This document shows positions 31,517 through 42,989 of a stretch of DNA of 64,000 nucleotides, one piece after another. Position 1 is the stretch's first letter. Every line of letters starts with the position of its first letter. The notes under the pieces are model-generated. The model saw only the letters and a list, made by a program, of their open reading frames with translations, was not told where the DNA came from and did no database searches. The position numbers were made by a program, and so were the translations under genes. The DNA comes from Geosiphon pyriformis (Eukaryota > Glomeromycota > Glomeromycetes > Archaeosporales > Geosiphonaceae): contig JAAOMT010000439.1 in the NCBI GenBank assembly GCA_016748015.1, positions 557,170-621,169 on the forward strand, read 5' to 3'.

Positions 31517-33569
31517 CTAAGCGGTCACGCCAATAATTCGAGGGTCAGTAGTCTCACCACTACCTGGAACAATCTTTAATTGTTTATCAGTCCAAATAGG
31601 TTGAGTATAAAGATCATCATTTCCAACACCGGCCCGACCACCCTCGGCCCTCCAATTGGTCACACGTTTAAAATGATTCTTTCTCCAAATGGTTTCCAAA
31701 GCATTGACAAGATGATCAGTCATTTTCACATTATGACCAGGAGTAGGAGTAATTCTTAACCTTTCCTCCCCTTTCGCCACAGTTGGATAATTAATTGATT
31801 GTACATAGATCCCATGATCACGTAATAATTGGTCGGAGGCAATCTTACACGGTTCCGCATCACCAACAAGCACTGGAACAATATGAGAGGGATTAGGACA
31901 AACAGGAATATCAAGTTCGGCAAGACGCGCTTTAAGAATTCGAGTGTTTAATTGTTGCAGATGTCTTTCTTTAGAAGATTGTTTAAGGTATTGAATTGAG
32001 GCTCTAGCACCAGCCACGACAATAGGAGGAAGAGAAGTGGTGAAGATGAAACCAGGTGCATATGAGCGAATCATATCAATCAGATTGGAAGATCCAGCAA
32101 TGTAACCACCGACAACTCCGAAAGCTTTTCCAAGGGTTCCAGATATGATATCAACTTTATCGAGAACACTACCATTATTTCCATAAGGTTGAATGGCATT
32201 TAATTCGAAGTCCAAGTGTTCAGCTACACCTGCGCCACGAGGACCATACATTCCAACAGCGTGAACCTCATCCAAAAATGTGATAGCCCCATATTTTTTA
32301 GCGAGATTACAAATAGCGTCAATATGACCAACAGTTCCTGACATAGAATATATACTTTCAAATGCTATAATTTTTGGTATATTGATATCGACTGATTGAA
32401 GTTTTTCTTCTAAATCAGTCAAATCGTTATGTCTGAAAATCTTTTTTTGAGCTCCAGAATGTCTAATTCCTTGAATCATGGAAGCATGATTAGCAGCATC
32501 CGAAAAGATCACGCAGCCAGGAAGTTTTGATGCCAATGTGCTCAAAGTGGCATCATTGGCTACGTAGCAAGAAGTGAATACCAAAGCGGCTGGTTTGTGA
32601 TGCAAATCAGCCAACTCGGTCTCGAGTTGTAAGTGAAGGTTACAATTTCCGGCAATATTACGCGTGCCACCAGCACCAGCACCATACTTATCCATGGTTT
32701 GTCTTTAGATCAAGAGCAGAGATAGAAAAGACATTAATTAATATAGAACAATGTTGTTCTGGTTTCTTGAAGATAATTCATATAAAACTTACTTCATGGT
32801 TTCCAAAACAATTTGATTTCTTCCCATACCAAGATAGTCATTACTACACCAAACGGTCACTTCTTCGCGTACATTCTGGGTGTGAGCCTTTGGAAATTTT
32901 TGAGCAAGACGATTAATGTTATTGAAGTAACGATAACTTTTATCATCATGTTTCTTATCAAGCTCATGTTGATACAAGGTTTCATAATCAAAGGTACGTG
33001 ACTTGATTGAATGGTCGAGAGGTAATTCTTGGTTTGCTATCTGCTGATGATAAGGACACCCATTAATCGTTGCTAAAATTACATAATGATATGATAAAAA
33101 CCAAAAAAGGAAAGACACGTGTAATACAAGTTGGTTAGATGGATCGGGGTTAATTATTCAAGAATATTCGTATGAGTTCTTGGGAGGCAAGGAAAAACTT
33201 TGAGCTACCTTGTTGACTCTTTTTCAAGGCAGCGACGGTCGCAGCAGTGGTGTGTTCATCAATAGGGTTTTTGTTATGGCGATGAGTAATGACTGAAGCC
33301 TGGTTCAAAGGTTGAGTAGGTTGTTTGGCTACTTTACCCGAGGTATGCAACAAGCTCTTCTTCTGGACACTATTCAACGCCTTTCCCATTACGGGACACT
33401 TTTGTGCCATTGATAATAAAGCATTAATTGGAACTTGACCAGTGACAACCTCAACTCCCTTACCAATGGTAGTAGGGGCTGGCATAGTTGAGAGTTTTCT
33501 CAAAGTGGCCACGGTGTTTCGGTGAAGGAAGGGACAAACGTTCTTGCCTTGCTTAAGAAAAGCTTCCAT
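31517..33569 (-). CDS. HEM1: 5-aminolevulinate synthase, mitochondrial (3 exons)
   Basis: PLP enzyme condensing glycine and succinyl-CoA to 5-aminolevulinate, the first step of heme synthesis, in the mitochondrial matrix. Exons: 33569-33209, 33072-32793, 32702-31517; introns of 136 and 90 nt, GT-AG, phases 1 and 2. Product about 608 aa, the usual length for fungal Hem1. The N-terminus is a Lys/Arg/Ser-rich presequence with Cys-Pro heme-regulatory-type motifs VCPFL (Cys12) and KCPVM (Cys58), and a third CP at about residue 126. The catalytic core shows '[13 protein letters not shown]', '[16 protein letters not shown]', '[17 protein letters not shown]' (PLP ring Asp) and '[11 protein letters not shown]', whose Lys (about residue 406) binds PLP. 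Heme probably limits import or stability through the CP motifs, as known for this family. Confidence 0.96.
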
Positions 33570-35199
33570 TTTTCAAATTGATTTAAATTTTATTTTTTTC
33601 AAAAGTTATAAAAAGATTGATTCATTTCATTAAATTATTACGCCCTTTTAATACAAATAGAATGAGAGTGATCCCGAGAAAATGCGGGGTTTGTGTGAGT
33701 TTCCGATCGTAAAATTATAATGATAAATATAAATTTTTTATTGAATTATCATGGTTATCTTGTATAATGGTAACAATTTTTTTACGTAAGTATAACGAAG
33801 AAAAAGTTTTGATTTATTTGGAAATAATTGTATTTTTCAATGGATCAAGGTTAAATGGAAAACTTTTAGTCCCGAAGCAGTGTACAAATAAAATTTTGCT
33901 TTTTGTGGCTATAATTAAGTTTAAGTTTCGTGTTCAATAACTATTGGGACGTTTTGGATCTCTTAAGGAAAAAAGTTTTCTCTATCTTATATTAAAGTCC
34001 ATCTTTGAAAATTTAAATTTAATTAGGTTTCTTCTGATATAATAAGTTTGTAATTTTTCTAGCTGATAAAATTTGGATTTTTTACACAAACGTAAATAAT
34101 CTTTTGTAAATTTAATATTTTACTAATCAATTGTTACTAATAGAGTTTTAAACATAGAAACTGGTATTAATTTTTGCAGGATTATCAATTTTTACACTAA
34201 CAATCAGTTATTTAATCATAAAACTGTTTAAATATGTAAATGCTACAATTATATAAATCAAAACAGTTTTATTGTAAACAAATATAAATATGTTTTATAA
34301 CAAAGTTAAAATTTAAAATATTGCATATGTTAAATTGGTACAAATTTTATTGAAGGTAATTTATTTTAATTAGAAAGATTATATTTAGTTTAATTTTGAT
34401 TATTATAATTGATTTTTTATAATAATATATTATTTTTGTATTTTTCTGTATTGTAATTACATAATTTAATAATTAGTAAAAAATAATATATTTACATGTT
34501 TAATAATTTAGTTTAAAAAATAAAAAATAACATATTTATTTTTAATATTTGATTTTTTAATAGTTATAAATTTTTAATATACATTATAAATTTGTGTTTT
34601 AATTTTATAATATGTTGTTAATTTTATTATTTTATTATTTAATATGTAAGTTTAATTACAACTTAATATGATATAACAATTTAAATATTCTAAAATAAGC
34701 ATAATTTATACATTTTTTAGATATAATCAGACATAAATCCAGTTTAAACTAAACTACATTAATTTAAAAAAAAAATTTATTTTAAAAAAACATTTTGTAT
34801 ATAATTACAATCAATTATGTATGTTATTAAAAAAAATATTGTTGTTGCTAAAAAATACCTAAATTTGTACTATTTTTTTGGTAGAAATTTTTTTTAATTA
34901 TATTTAAAATTGCAAAGTTTTTTGTAGTGGCTTTTGTTTTTTTTTTGTTTACTATTATATATTATAATATTTTTCTGAATATATTTTTTAATAATATTAA
35001 AAATACTTTTGGTGGTTTTGGTATTATTACTTTGGTTAAATTAAAGTCTATTGAACAATATTATTGTTTATTTTTTTAATTATTATTATTATTAATGTTT
35101 TATTGTTGTAATTTTTAACTTTTTACAAATTTTAAGCTTAGTTATATTAAAAATTAATACTTTATATTATTATTAAAACTTTTAATCATTATTTGATAA
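33570..35199. other. Intergenic AT-rich region upstream of HEM1
   Basis: The first 450 bp are of normal intergenic composition and should contain the HEM1 promoter. From about 34050 the sequence is extremely AT-rich, with no coding potential. Confidence 0.6.
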
Positions 35200-35523
35200 A
35201 TATTGTTTATGTTATTTTATTATTAAATTTTATTGTTAATAAAAACTAATAAATTTTTAATAAGCTAATTTATCTTTAAAATATTTTTAGATATTTTATC
35301 AAATTACTAAATATTTTAGTAAATTTTAAATTTTATATATTTTAAGATATTGTATAATCTAATTATTATAATTAGTTATATTTGTGTATTATATAAATTA
35401 AATTATTAATTAGATAGTAATATTTAATAAATTTGTAAAAATAATAAGTAATAATTTGAAATAATACTATATATTAATTAATAATAAAAATTATAAGAAT
35501 AATTTCATGTTAATTAATAAATT
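35200..35523 (-). repeat. AT-converted copy of the LTR-like element seen in L4
   Basis: Aligned by eye to the reverse complement of 55944-56290: for example AATAAGTAATAATTTGAAAT here against AATAAGTGATAATTTGAAAT. Almost all differences replace C or G with T or A. The copy abuts the 5' end of L2. Confidence 0.65.
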
Positions 35524-35637
35524 AAACTTCTTTCTCTCTTACTTCCTAAAATCCTCAAAAAGGCGCATTTCTGAAAAAGAAGTTTTCTGTTTTTTCTTGT
35601 CAAATCTTTCAACATTTCTTTAAATAATCCTTTCATC

Positions 35638-37512
35638 ATGGATTTGAAGACTGCTTCGAGCAGTGATATGTCCAAAAAGAAGGTGCCCAAAGGTGCTTTC
35701 TATGGTCCTGCTGGTGATTCTTTTGCTCAGAAAAAAAAGGTGGTTCTTGAGAATGTTAAACACTCTGGTGATGAGAAGGATATCTCTTTAAGTAAATCTG
35801 GGTCTGGTGATAGTGTGTATTCTGATGTGGATAGTATATCTGGTGATGATGAGGATGTTGGCATGTCTGGTATAAGTGAGAAATCTCCGCTGGGCTCGGC
35901 TGCCACTACTCCCAAAGCAAAACATGTTAATACTGGTACAATGTTTGGCTCTTCACTTGGTTCTCCTAATTTTGTTATGAATGATGATGAAATTGTGCTT
36001 CCTTCTTGCTTGTCTATCTCTCTGGAAAAAAAGTGGATCAATCCAAAAATTATTAAGACTCCTGTGGAAGTATCAATCAAAAAATCCTTTGCATTGGATA
36101 TTGATCTCTTAGCTGTAGAAGGTAATTCAGCAACGGCAAAAACCCGGCTAATTAGGAAAATTTTTTCTTCAGTCAATGGTTTTGGGGGGGCCACTACCTC
36201 CTCAAAATTTGAAGGAATCATCAGATTTACCTTCACATCAGAGGAAAGCATGAAAAAGACTGCGTCATTAGCCAGGGAAAAAGAAATCATTGTAAACACT
36301 GATCTCATGAAATCAGGAGTACGTTCAGATTGAGCCATGGTAATCAAAGAAATTCCCATGGATACCCTGAAGGAAATAATTGTCACCGTAGTCGCCGAGT
36401 TTGGAGAAATCAAGTTGATCAAGATTCAGTTAATTGGCATGTGGCAGAAGGCTGTGGTGAAGTTTGCCAAATTGAGTCAAGCAGATCAGTTAGCGTCAAG
36501 ATGGTCATTCTTAATCGGAAAAGATTCAATGCGTGTGGCCAAAGCCATGGGAGATCATAATATCTGGGCCTTTAGGGATCGTTTTAGGGCACTTCTGTTT
36601 ACATTGCCAGTAAGAACAACAGTGCATGATCTTAGTAATCTTTTGGATAGGGCTGGTGGCAAAACTTGCATCATTAATTGTTCATTGAACACTGGTAATA
36701 GAATTCATTGTGCTATGGTTGGCTTCAAATCTGAGAATGATCTGAATTCTGCTTTTCTCACTGAGCCTGTTTTTGGTGGTGTTCGACTTTTATGGGCTAG
36801 ATTTGATGTGATTTGATATGGGAAATATGGGTGTCTTGGTCATTCAGCTTTTGAGTGTGATGCTTCGAATGTATTGTCTCTTGTGCCCTTATCTTCATTT
36901 AAAAAGCCTGCTTCTGGTGCCAATTGCCTCCAGCTGGCCAAACTGTATGCAAGGAAAAATGTTCCTATCTCTCGTCCTGCTGCTTTTGATGGCAAGTCAT
37001 GAGCCCAAGTGGTGTCTTTTGCTCCCTTTTCTGGTGGTTCTTCTTCTGGTTCTGGTTTTGATTCTAGTGTCTTCTTTCTTGGTGTCCCTGGTCTAGATGG
37101 TGGTGGTTTTCTACTTCCAAATGACAATTATTCATTGAGTGCTCGTTTGGCATCTTTAGAACATTCCTTGGGGCTCCTACATGATCAGATTTCTCATATT
37201 GTGTGCAAACTTAGTGGCATGAATTTGGTGCCTTTGGCCCCCCCTCCTTTTTCTTCTGGTGTTTTGGCTGTCCCAGTGACTGCCGATATTAATATGATTT
37301 TGGATGCTATTCCAACCATTCCTGTGGTGACATCTTTACTTCCTTCTGTTGGTTCGAATTTGGGTTCAAGTAGTTCAAAGGTTTTGACCTCTAAGATGGG
37401 TTCTTTAGAATCCAAGCTGGCAGCTCTCAACACCTCTGTTGGTACAATTCTGGGGAAGTTTGATCAGTTGTGTGCTAGTTCAGGGTCTCAGGTGTCCTCC
37501 TATTTTCAATGA
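35638..37512 (+). pseudogene. L2 ORF1 (RRM-like region, damaged CCHC knuckle)
   Basis: One frame of 625 codons from ATG 35638 to TGA 37510-37512, interrupted by TGA at 36331, 36814 and 37000 only. An acidic, Ser-rich N-terminus is followed by 'KSFALDIDLLAVEGNSATAK', an RRM-like fold ('VIKEIPMDTLKEIIVTVVAE', 'GEIKLIKIQLIGMWQKAVVK'), and a knuckle near 36810-36860 that reads *-Y-G-K-Y...GHSAFEC. The two expected Cys codons are TAT instead of TGT. A coiled-coil-like C-terminal stretch follows. The protein probably binds the LINE RNA, by analogy with ORF1 of other LINEs. Confidence 0.85.
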
Positions 37513-40500
37513 ATGACCTGGTTTGAAAAGTGGCTACGTGTAATATAAGAAGAATGAACAATCCTGCGAAACAGGACAATATTATTTGTTGGCATAAGGA
37601 TATGAACAATTTAGTTTCTATTTTCACGGAATCAAAATTAAAAGGAAAGATTCGCTCCTGGATTGTCAACAAATTTAATGGTGTATGGGTGTTTATCTCT
37701 GGTATGGAATCTGGTTATCTAGGTGCAGATGTGGTGATTGTCATGAATTTTTCTTTGGGGTGACATATTTGTAAGATTTTGGAAGTGCCTGGTTGGCTCC
37801 TGTCCATCAGTTGCTTTTCAGAAATAAACTGTCTGTGTTAATTTTGGGGCTGTACACTGGTGCCTCTTCGGTGGCTCAGTTTTCTCAAGCTGGCAACATC
37901 AACTCTCTTATTGCAAAGGCTGTCAATGAATCTTCTTTCATCATTTTTGGTGGCAATTTTAATGAAGACAGCTCTCGTAAGTGTGCAAGTTTTAGGAAAT
38001 GCCTGGACATGGGTTTGGTTAATGCTCTGGATAAGAACTCCTATGGGAAATTGCCAATTTGGTCTAATTCTCGGGGCATTGCTAAGACGATTGATTATGT
38101 GCTTATTTCTTCAAACCTAGTCAATGCAGTGGTGGATTGCGACGTGGTTAGTGTTAGGGAATACTTTGATACTGATCATCAGGCTGTCTCAGTGTGGGTG
38201 GATTTAGGCAGTCTGCTAAATGTCCAGTTGAATTCTGTCTGCAAGCAGGCAAATAAGGATCGCTAGAAGTACAATTGCAAAGGTGCGGATGATATTAAAT
38301 GGGCCAAATTTGAGAAGGATACTGCGGCAAATGCTGCTATGTTTTATGACAATTTTCTTGCAGCCAGGATCTGCTCAGACTTGGATTCGATGTGAGTTGC
38401 TCTTCGTAAAGTAATGTGTCTATCTGTTGAGGCAGTTTTTAAGAGAAAGTGGTTTAAGGACTTTGATAAAATTTTTAGCAAGGAATCATCCAAGTTTTAC
38501 AGGCTAGAGCTCTTGGTGTCTAAGTTAGTTAAAGCATCTCGTCTGAATTCTGCTGAGGAGTTTACATCCTTGCTCGACAGGTGGGAAGGTGTGGATTCAG
38601 TCAATGCCTCTATGGTGAGGTCTCTCTTCCTGTCAGGTTCCCACTTCGATGCTATTCAGTCAGTTTTGTCCAAAGTCAAAAAGTCTTATCGCTCCTCCAA
38701 GATGTTTGAAGCAGAGTAGATTAGGGAATCTCAGATCAGGTGGGTGATAGATAAAAGGATGGAAAGTTTTGAATTGGACAAGGGTCATATTATTAGGAGT
38801 GTATTGGAACGTCCTTTTCGCAAGATAACTTTGGATCATCTGATTGTTGATGATGAGTTGGTGTTGGAGCCTGATTTGGTTAAGGCCAAAGTAGATGCAG
38901 TCATGGAGGGTTGGACTAGGAAGCGCAGTGTATTTTCTGATGTTACTGGTGTCTGGAGTCACCAATACCAGCCTTTGGAGTATGTTTTTGATAATGCTTT
39001 TTCTGGTGTAATGTGCCCAATTGATTTTGATGAGATGTCTAGTGTTATTTCAAGTCTGCCCGATGGAAAAGCAGCTGGTCTCTCTGGTATCTCGAATGAG
39101 TTGTGAAAACATTGCAACAAATCAGTTCTGGATATGCTTTTAGTGCTTTTGAATATTTGCTTGGAACATGAATCTGTTCCTGGACCTTGGAAGGAGGCTT
39201 GGGTGTCGATGATCCCTAAACCATATGAGTGGGAGGGTGTTCTCACGAATACCTGTCCTATTGCTTTGATTGAAATGGCTCATAAAGTCTTTTCTAAAGT
39301 GCTTTTGGACAGGATTTCTTCAGCTTATAGTGTTTTTGATGTTCTGAGAGGGGATAATTTTTCTGTCTTAAAAGGTATAACAACGCAATCTCCTATTTTT
39401 GCTATTGGATCAGTCATAGAAGATGCTTTAGAAAAGAACCAAGAGCTGTGGCTGGTCTTGCAGGACATGTGAAAGGCTTATGACTCTGTTGGTTGGGAAC
39501 ATCTGAGGAAAAGCTTGGTTAGAATAAAGATGTGTGACAAATTCATTCGGTTTTTTGGTAGCATCCACAATGATCAGGTCAAGAGAGTTATGACAGATTT
39601 TGGGTTGACCAATGAATATCAGGTACATGATGGCTTAGACCAAGGGGAGGTGTTTTCTCCTCTTCTTTGGCACATATTTTATGATCCTCTTTTGTGTGAA
39701 GTCAAGAGACAAGAAAGTGTATGTGGATACAGATTAGACTCTCATTTTGTTGCCAACACTGGTCACACTGAATCTCGGGCTGGTTTGACTTCTTTCCTCA
39801 CAGCTAGTGCTTTCATCGATGATACGATTTGAATTGGTAGCAGCCAGGCTGCCACCCAACATATTCTCAATGTTGCTAGTGATTTCTTTCGAGTCAATGA
39901 CATCTCGATCAATAATGACAAGACGGTGGCCATTTCCATTAATTGCAGAGTTTCCAATCCTCATTTGTTGATCAGTGGTTTGCCTATTTTGATAGCCAAA
40001 AGGGGAGAGTCTCATTAATACCTGGGTATTTTTCTGTCTACTGAAGGTTTGTCTAAGTCTAGCTTGGCTAAGGCATGCTTGGATGTCCAGTTCTTCACCA
40101 ACGTTGTTCTGAGAAAAGCTATCTCTGATAAGCAGTTCTCGTATTTGGTCTCAGCAGTTCTTCCCCCCATCATTGCCTACAGGACTCAGTTTAGTTTTGT
40201 TTCTATTAGTGTGTGTGCAAAATGAGACACTATGATTCATAAAGTTTTGAAGTCCAAATCTGGCCTGCTGTTTGATTTTCCCAATTATGCTGTTCATCAT
40301 CCTTTTTTGTATGGGTTGAAATCTTTTGAACAGGTCCAGGCAGAGAGCAAGTCAGCTGCTGTTGTTTGCTTCACTAATTCTGTGAGTATCTTGGGCTGCT
40401 TGTTCGCGCATAGGTCTCATGACTTACAAGTTCTCAGCTGGCGCCCTCACCATCCCCTGCTTTTCCCTTCTTATATTAGTGTCAGTCCTTTGAATAATTT

Positions 40501-42195
40501 TTTGGCTGGTGTCATCTGAATTTTTTTGGGTTGTGACCTTTCTCTGGGTGGTCTCATGACCAAAGCTTTTCGTTTTCAAAAAGGGACCCCAATGTTTATT
40601 GTTTTGGCAAGCCAGCTTTTTATAAATGTGTCTCTTCGCTTCAACGATATGAAATTGCCTTTGTTGAGCAGTTTCGTGATCAAACTGGTTCTGTTTTCGA
40701 ATGGAGGACTTTCAAGTGGTGGAAGAGACTGGACCCTTAGGGCCCAGTTCCTGATTGGTTTAATGTTGCTGTTCACTTTTTGTCTGGTTCCAGGTCTTTT
40801 CCCATTTGCTCTCTTTCGTCACTAAATATTGTTATGTCTGATGTCCTTAAGTCTTGTGAGTTTGATGTTGTCTGCAATCATTTGTTGAAGGTTGATTCTG
40901 ATCACCTTTCTTTGTTTATGGATGGTTCTCTGTGTGGGCTGAGTACTCTTGGTATGAAGGCTGGTGCCACTGCTTTTTTTGGGGACATTGATTTGGGTTT
41001 GGGTGTGGAAGTTTCTGGTTTGGTTTCTTCTACTATAGTGGAGTTACAGGCCATTGCTTTGGCTTTCGAGTGTGTTCCTCCTTCTCGTTCGGTCAATCTG
41101 TTTTCAGACAGCCAGGCCGCATTGGATGCTTACAAGTCAGAGTTAATGTTGGGTCATCCAGATTTCAGAAATCGGTGTTGGGTCGAACACTGCCATATTT
41201 TTAATGTCATTTGTCACAAGAATTTGGATGTTAATTGGATTAAAGTTAGAGGTCACTCTGGGGTCTTGGGCAATGAGCATGCTGACACTTTGGCTAGGAC
41301 TGCTGCATCTTCTGGTGTGCATTTTCCTCACAGGATTGATGAACATTTTCTCAGGGCTGGTGGTGCTGTGGTTTCTGGTAATTTTAGACATTTTGTTCGT
41401 GGTGTTTTTTACTCTATTCACTGTGCACATTGGGAGGTTGGTTCTGGTTCTCAGGTTTTGGTAGACAGCCTGCGTGCTGATGTTGATTGGTTCAGATCAT
41501 GTTCAGTGTGGCATTCAGACTCTCATTTGGCTGCTGGTTTCACTAGTACTCGTACTGCTAATTCTCGGACATATTTTATGAAGGCATTGCATCATCATCT
41601 TCCTGTTGCTGTGTGTAAGCAACTATACAGTAAGGGGTACCCCAGTGTGATGTGTTTGTTCTGTGGTGATGTTGAGATTTCAGATCATGTTTTTTCTTGC
41701 TCTTTCGATGCTGGTGATTGTGCTTGGTTGATGAACACTCATGCATCTGTTTGGGAAACATGCTCAGGTTTGTCTCGTTCGACTTCACATGTTTCGCAGT
41801 TGCTTTCTGATTGTGCTTCCAATGCTGTTGTTAGTACGGCTATAAGTAAGGACTTTGTTTTCAATGAGTGGTATCATAAATCTCTTTCTGTTTTCAAGGA
41901 CTCTAAAACAACGGCTCAAAATATTGTGGCTTTTGTTTGCAAATTCTGTTTTGCATTCCGTGATGATATTTGGCTGGTGCATATGAAACACAGAGCTGTT
42001 ATGGAGAAAGATGGCTTGATCCTATGTGACGGCTCTATTCCTATCTCAGTTTCTGGTCTTCCTTTGGTGTTCTCGTCTGGTATGGTTAGATTGTTGGGTA
42101 TTACTGATGCACTTGGTGTTAGTTTTGGGTTTCGTAAATCTAGTTTATTCTTTTTAGGTATAGATAATTTGGTCTTGGTGCATATAGGTGCCTAG
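37509..42195 (+). pseudogene. L2 ORF2: endonuclease, reverse transcriptase, RNase H
   Basis: Starts at ATG 37509, overlapping the ORF1 stop, and ends at 42195. There are two small frameshifts (near 37797 and near 40595) and several transition-type stops (37524, 37761, 38391, 39471, 39831, 40014, 40224). Domains: endonuclease (37530-38270, 'SKLKGK', 'FGGNFNED' with the catalytic Asp of GDFNE changed to Asn, 'DTDHQAVSV'); RT (39190-39960, 'DGLDQGEVFSPLLW', 'FIDDTI'); RNase H (40900-41310, 'FMDGSL', 'VELQAIALAFECV', 'LFSDSQAALDA', 'GHSGVLGNEHADTLA'); Cys/His motif 'CLFCGDVEISDHVFSC' (41660-41700). The RNase H half is open for 471 codons. Confidence 0.9.
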
Positions 42196-42351
42196 TGTTG
42201 TTCTGACTAGTCTGAGTGGCTGGTTACGTGTAGAAAAAACATGATTTATGCCTAGTTTAGATCACTTGTATGATGTATTGTACTAGGTAGTGTTTGGACC
42301 TCACTCGTTAAAAATAAAAAATAAAAAATAAAAAATAAAAAATAAAAAAAA
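42196..42351 (+). repeat. L2 3' UTR and (TAAAAA)n tail
   Basis: Conserved block with GAGTGGCTGGTTACGTGTAG and TTTGGACCTCACTCG, then five or more AAAAAT units at 42308-42350. Same UTR as L1, L3 and L4. Confidence 0.88.
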
Positions 42352-42865
42352 TTTTTATTAATAATACTATATTTGTTTAAAAACTAATTAATAAAAACCA
42401 TTTTAAATTTTTTTAATAAGTACAATATGTTAAAAAATATTAAATTATCTAGAATATTAGATATTAAAATATTATTAATAAAGTAAAACACATTAAAAAT
42501 ATTGTTTATAAATAATAAATCATAAATTAAGAATATTTTTGATAATAGTTAAAAAATTATTGTTAAAATTAATTATTAATTTTATAAAATATTGTAACAA
42601 ATATTTAAATATTTAATTTAATACTTATAAATTTAAGATTTTATAGTTAAAAAATCTATTTAGTAAATTATTTAAAAAAATTATTACCAAAACTGGTTTT
42701 TTTATTTTTATTTATTTAAAAAATTTTAAATTATATAAAAAAAGATAATAAATAACTTTATTAAAATAATTTTTATGTAAATTTGTTTAAATTTCAAATT
42801 TTTTTAATTTAAAATATTTTATTTATTACAAATATTTTTTAAAATAAACCTAAATTAAGAAAAAA
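42352..42865. other. AT-rich spacer between L2 and L3
   Basis: About 510 bp with almost no G or C; no gene or repeat that I can name. Confidence 0.6.
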
Positions 42866-42989
42866 CAAAAACTTTTTTCTCTCATACATCCCAAATTTCC
42901 CAAAGAGCACAATTTTGGAAGAAGTTTTTTGTTTTTTCTATCTGTTTTATTTCACTATTTCTTTTACACATAACTCATTTGTTGTGGAT

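Larger units (their letters stand above)
35524..42351 (+). mobile_element. LINE copy L2, full length
   Basis: About 6.8 kb: 5' leader AACTTCTTTCTCTC shared with other copies, ORF1, ORF2, conserved 3' UTR and a (TAAAAA)n tail. It lies head-to-tail with L3, separated by about 510 bp. Confidence 0.93.

Noticed and set aside
35727-36422. Long antisense ORF opposite L2 ORF1
   Set aside because: It is a mirror of a well-supported sense ORF with conserved motifs; similar mirrors occur opposite all LINE copies.
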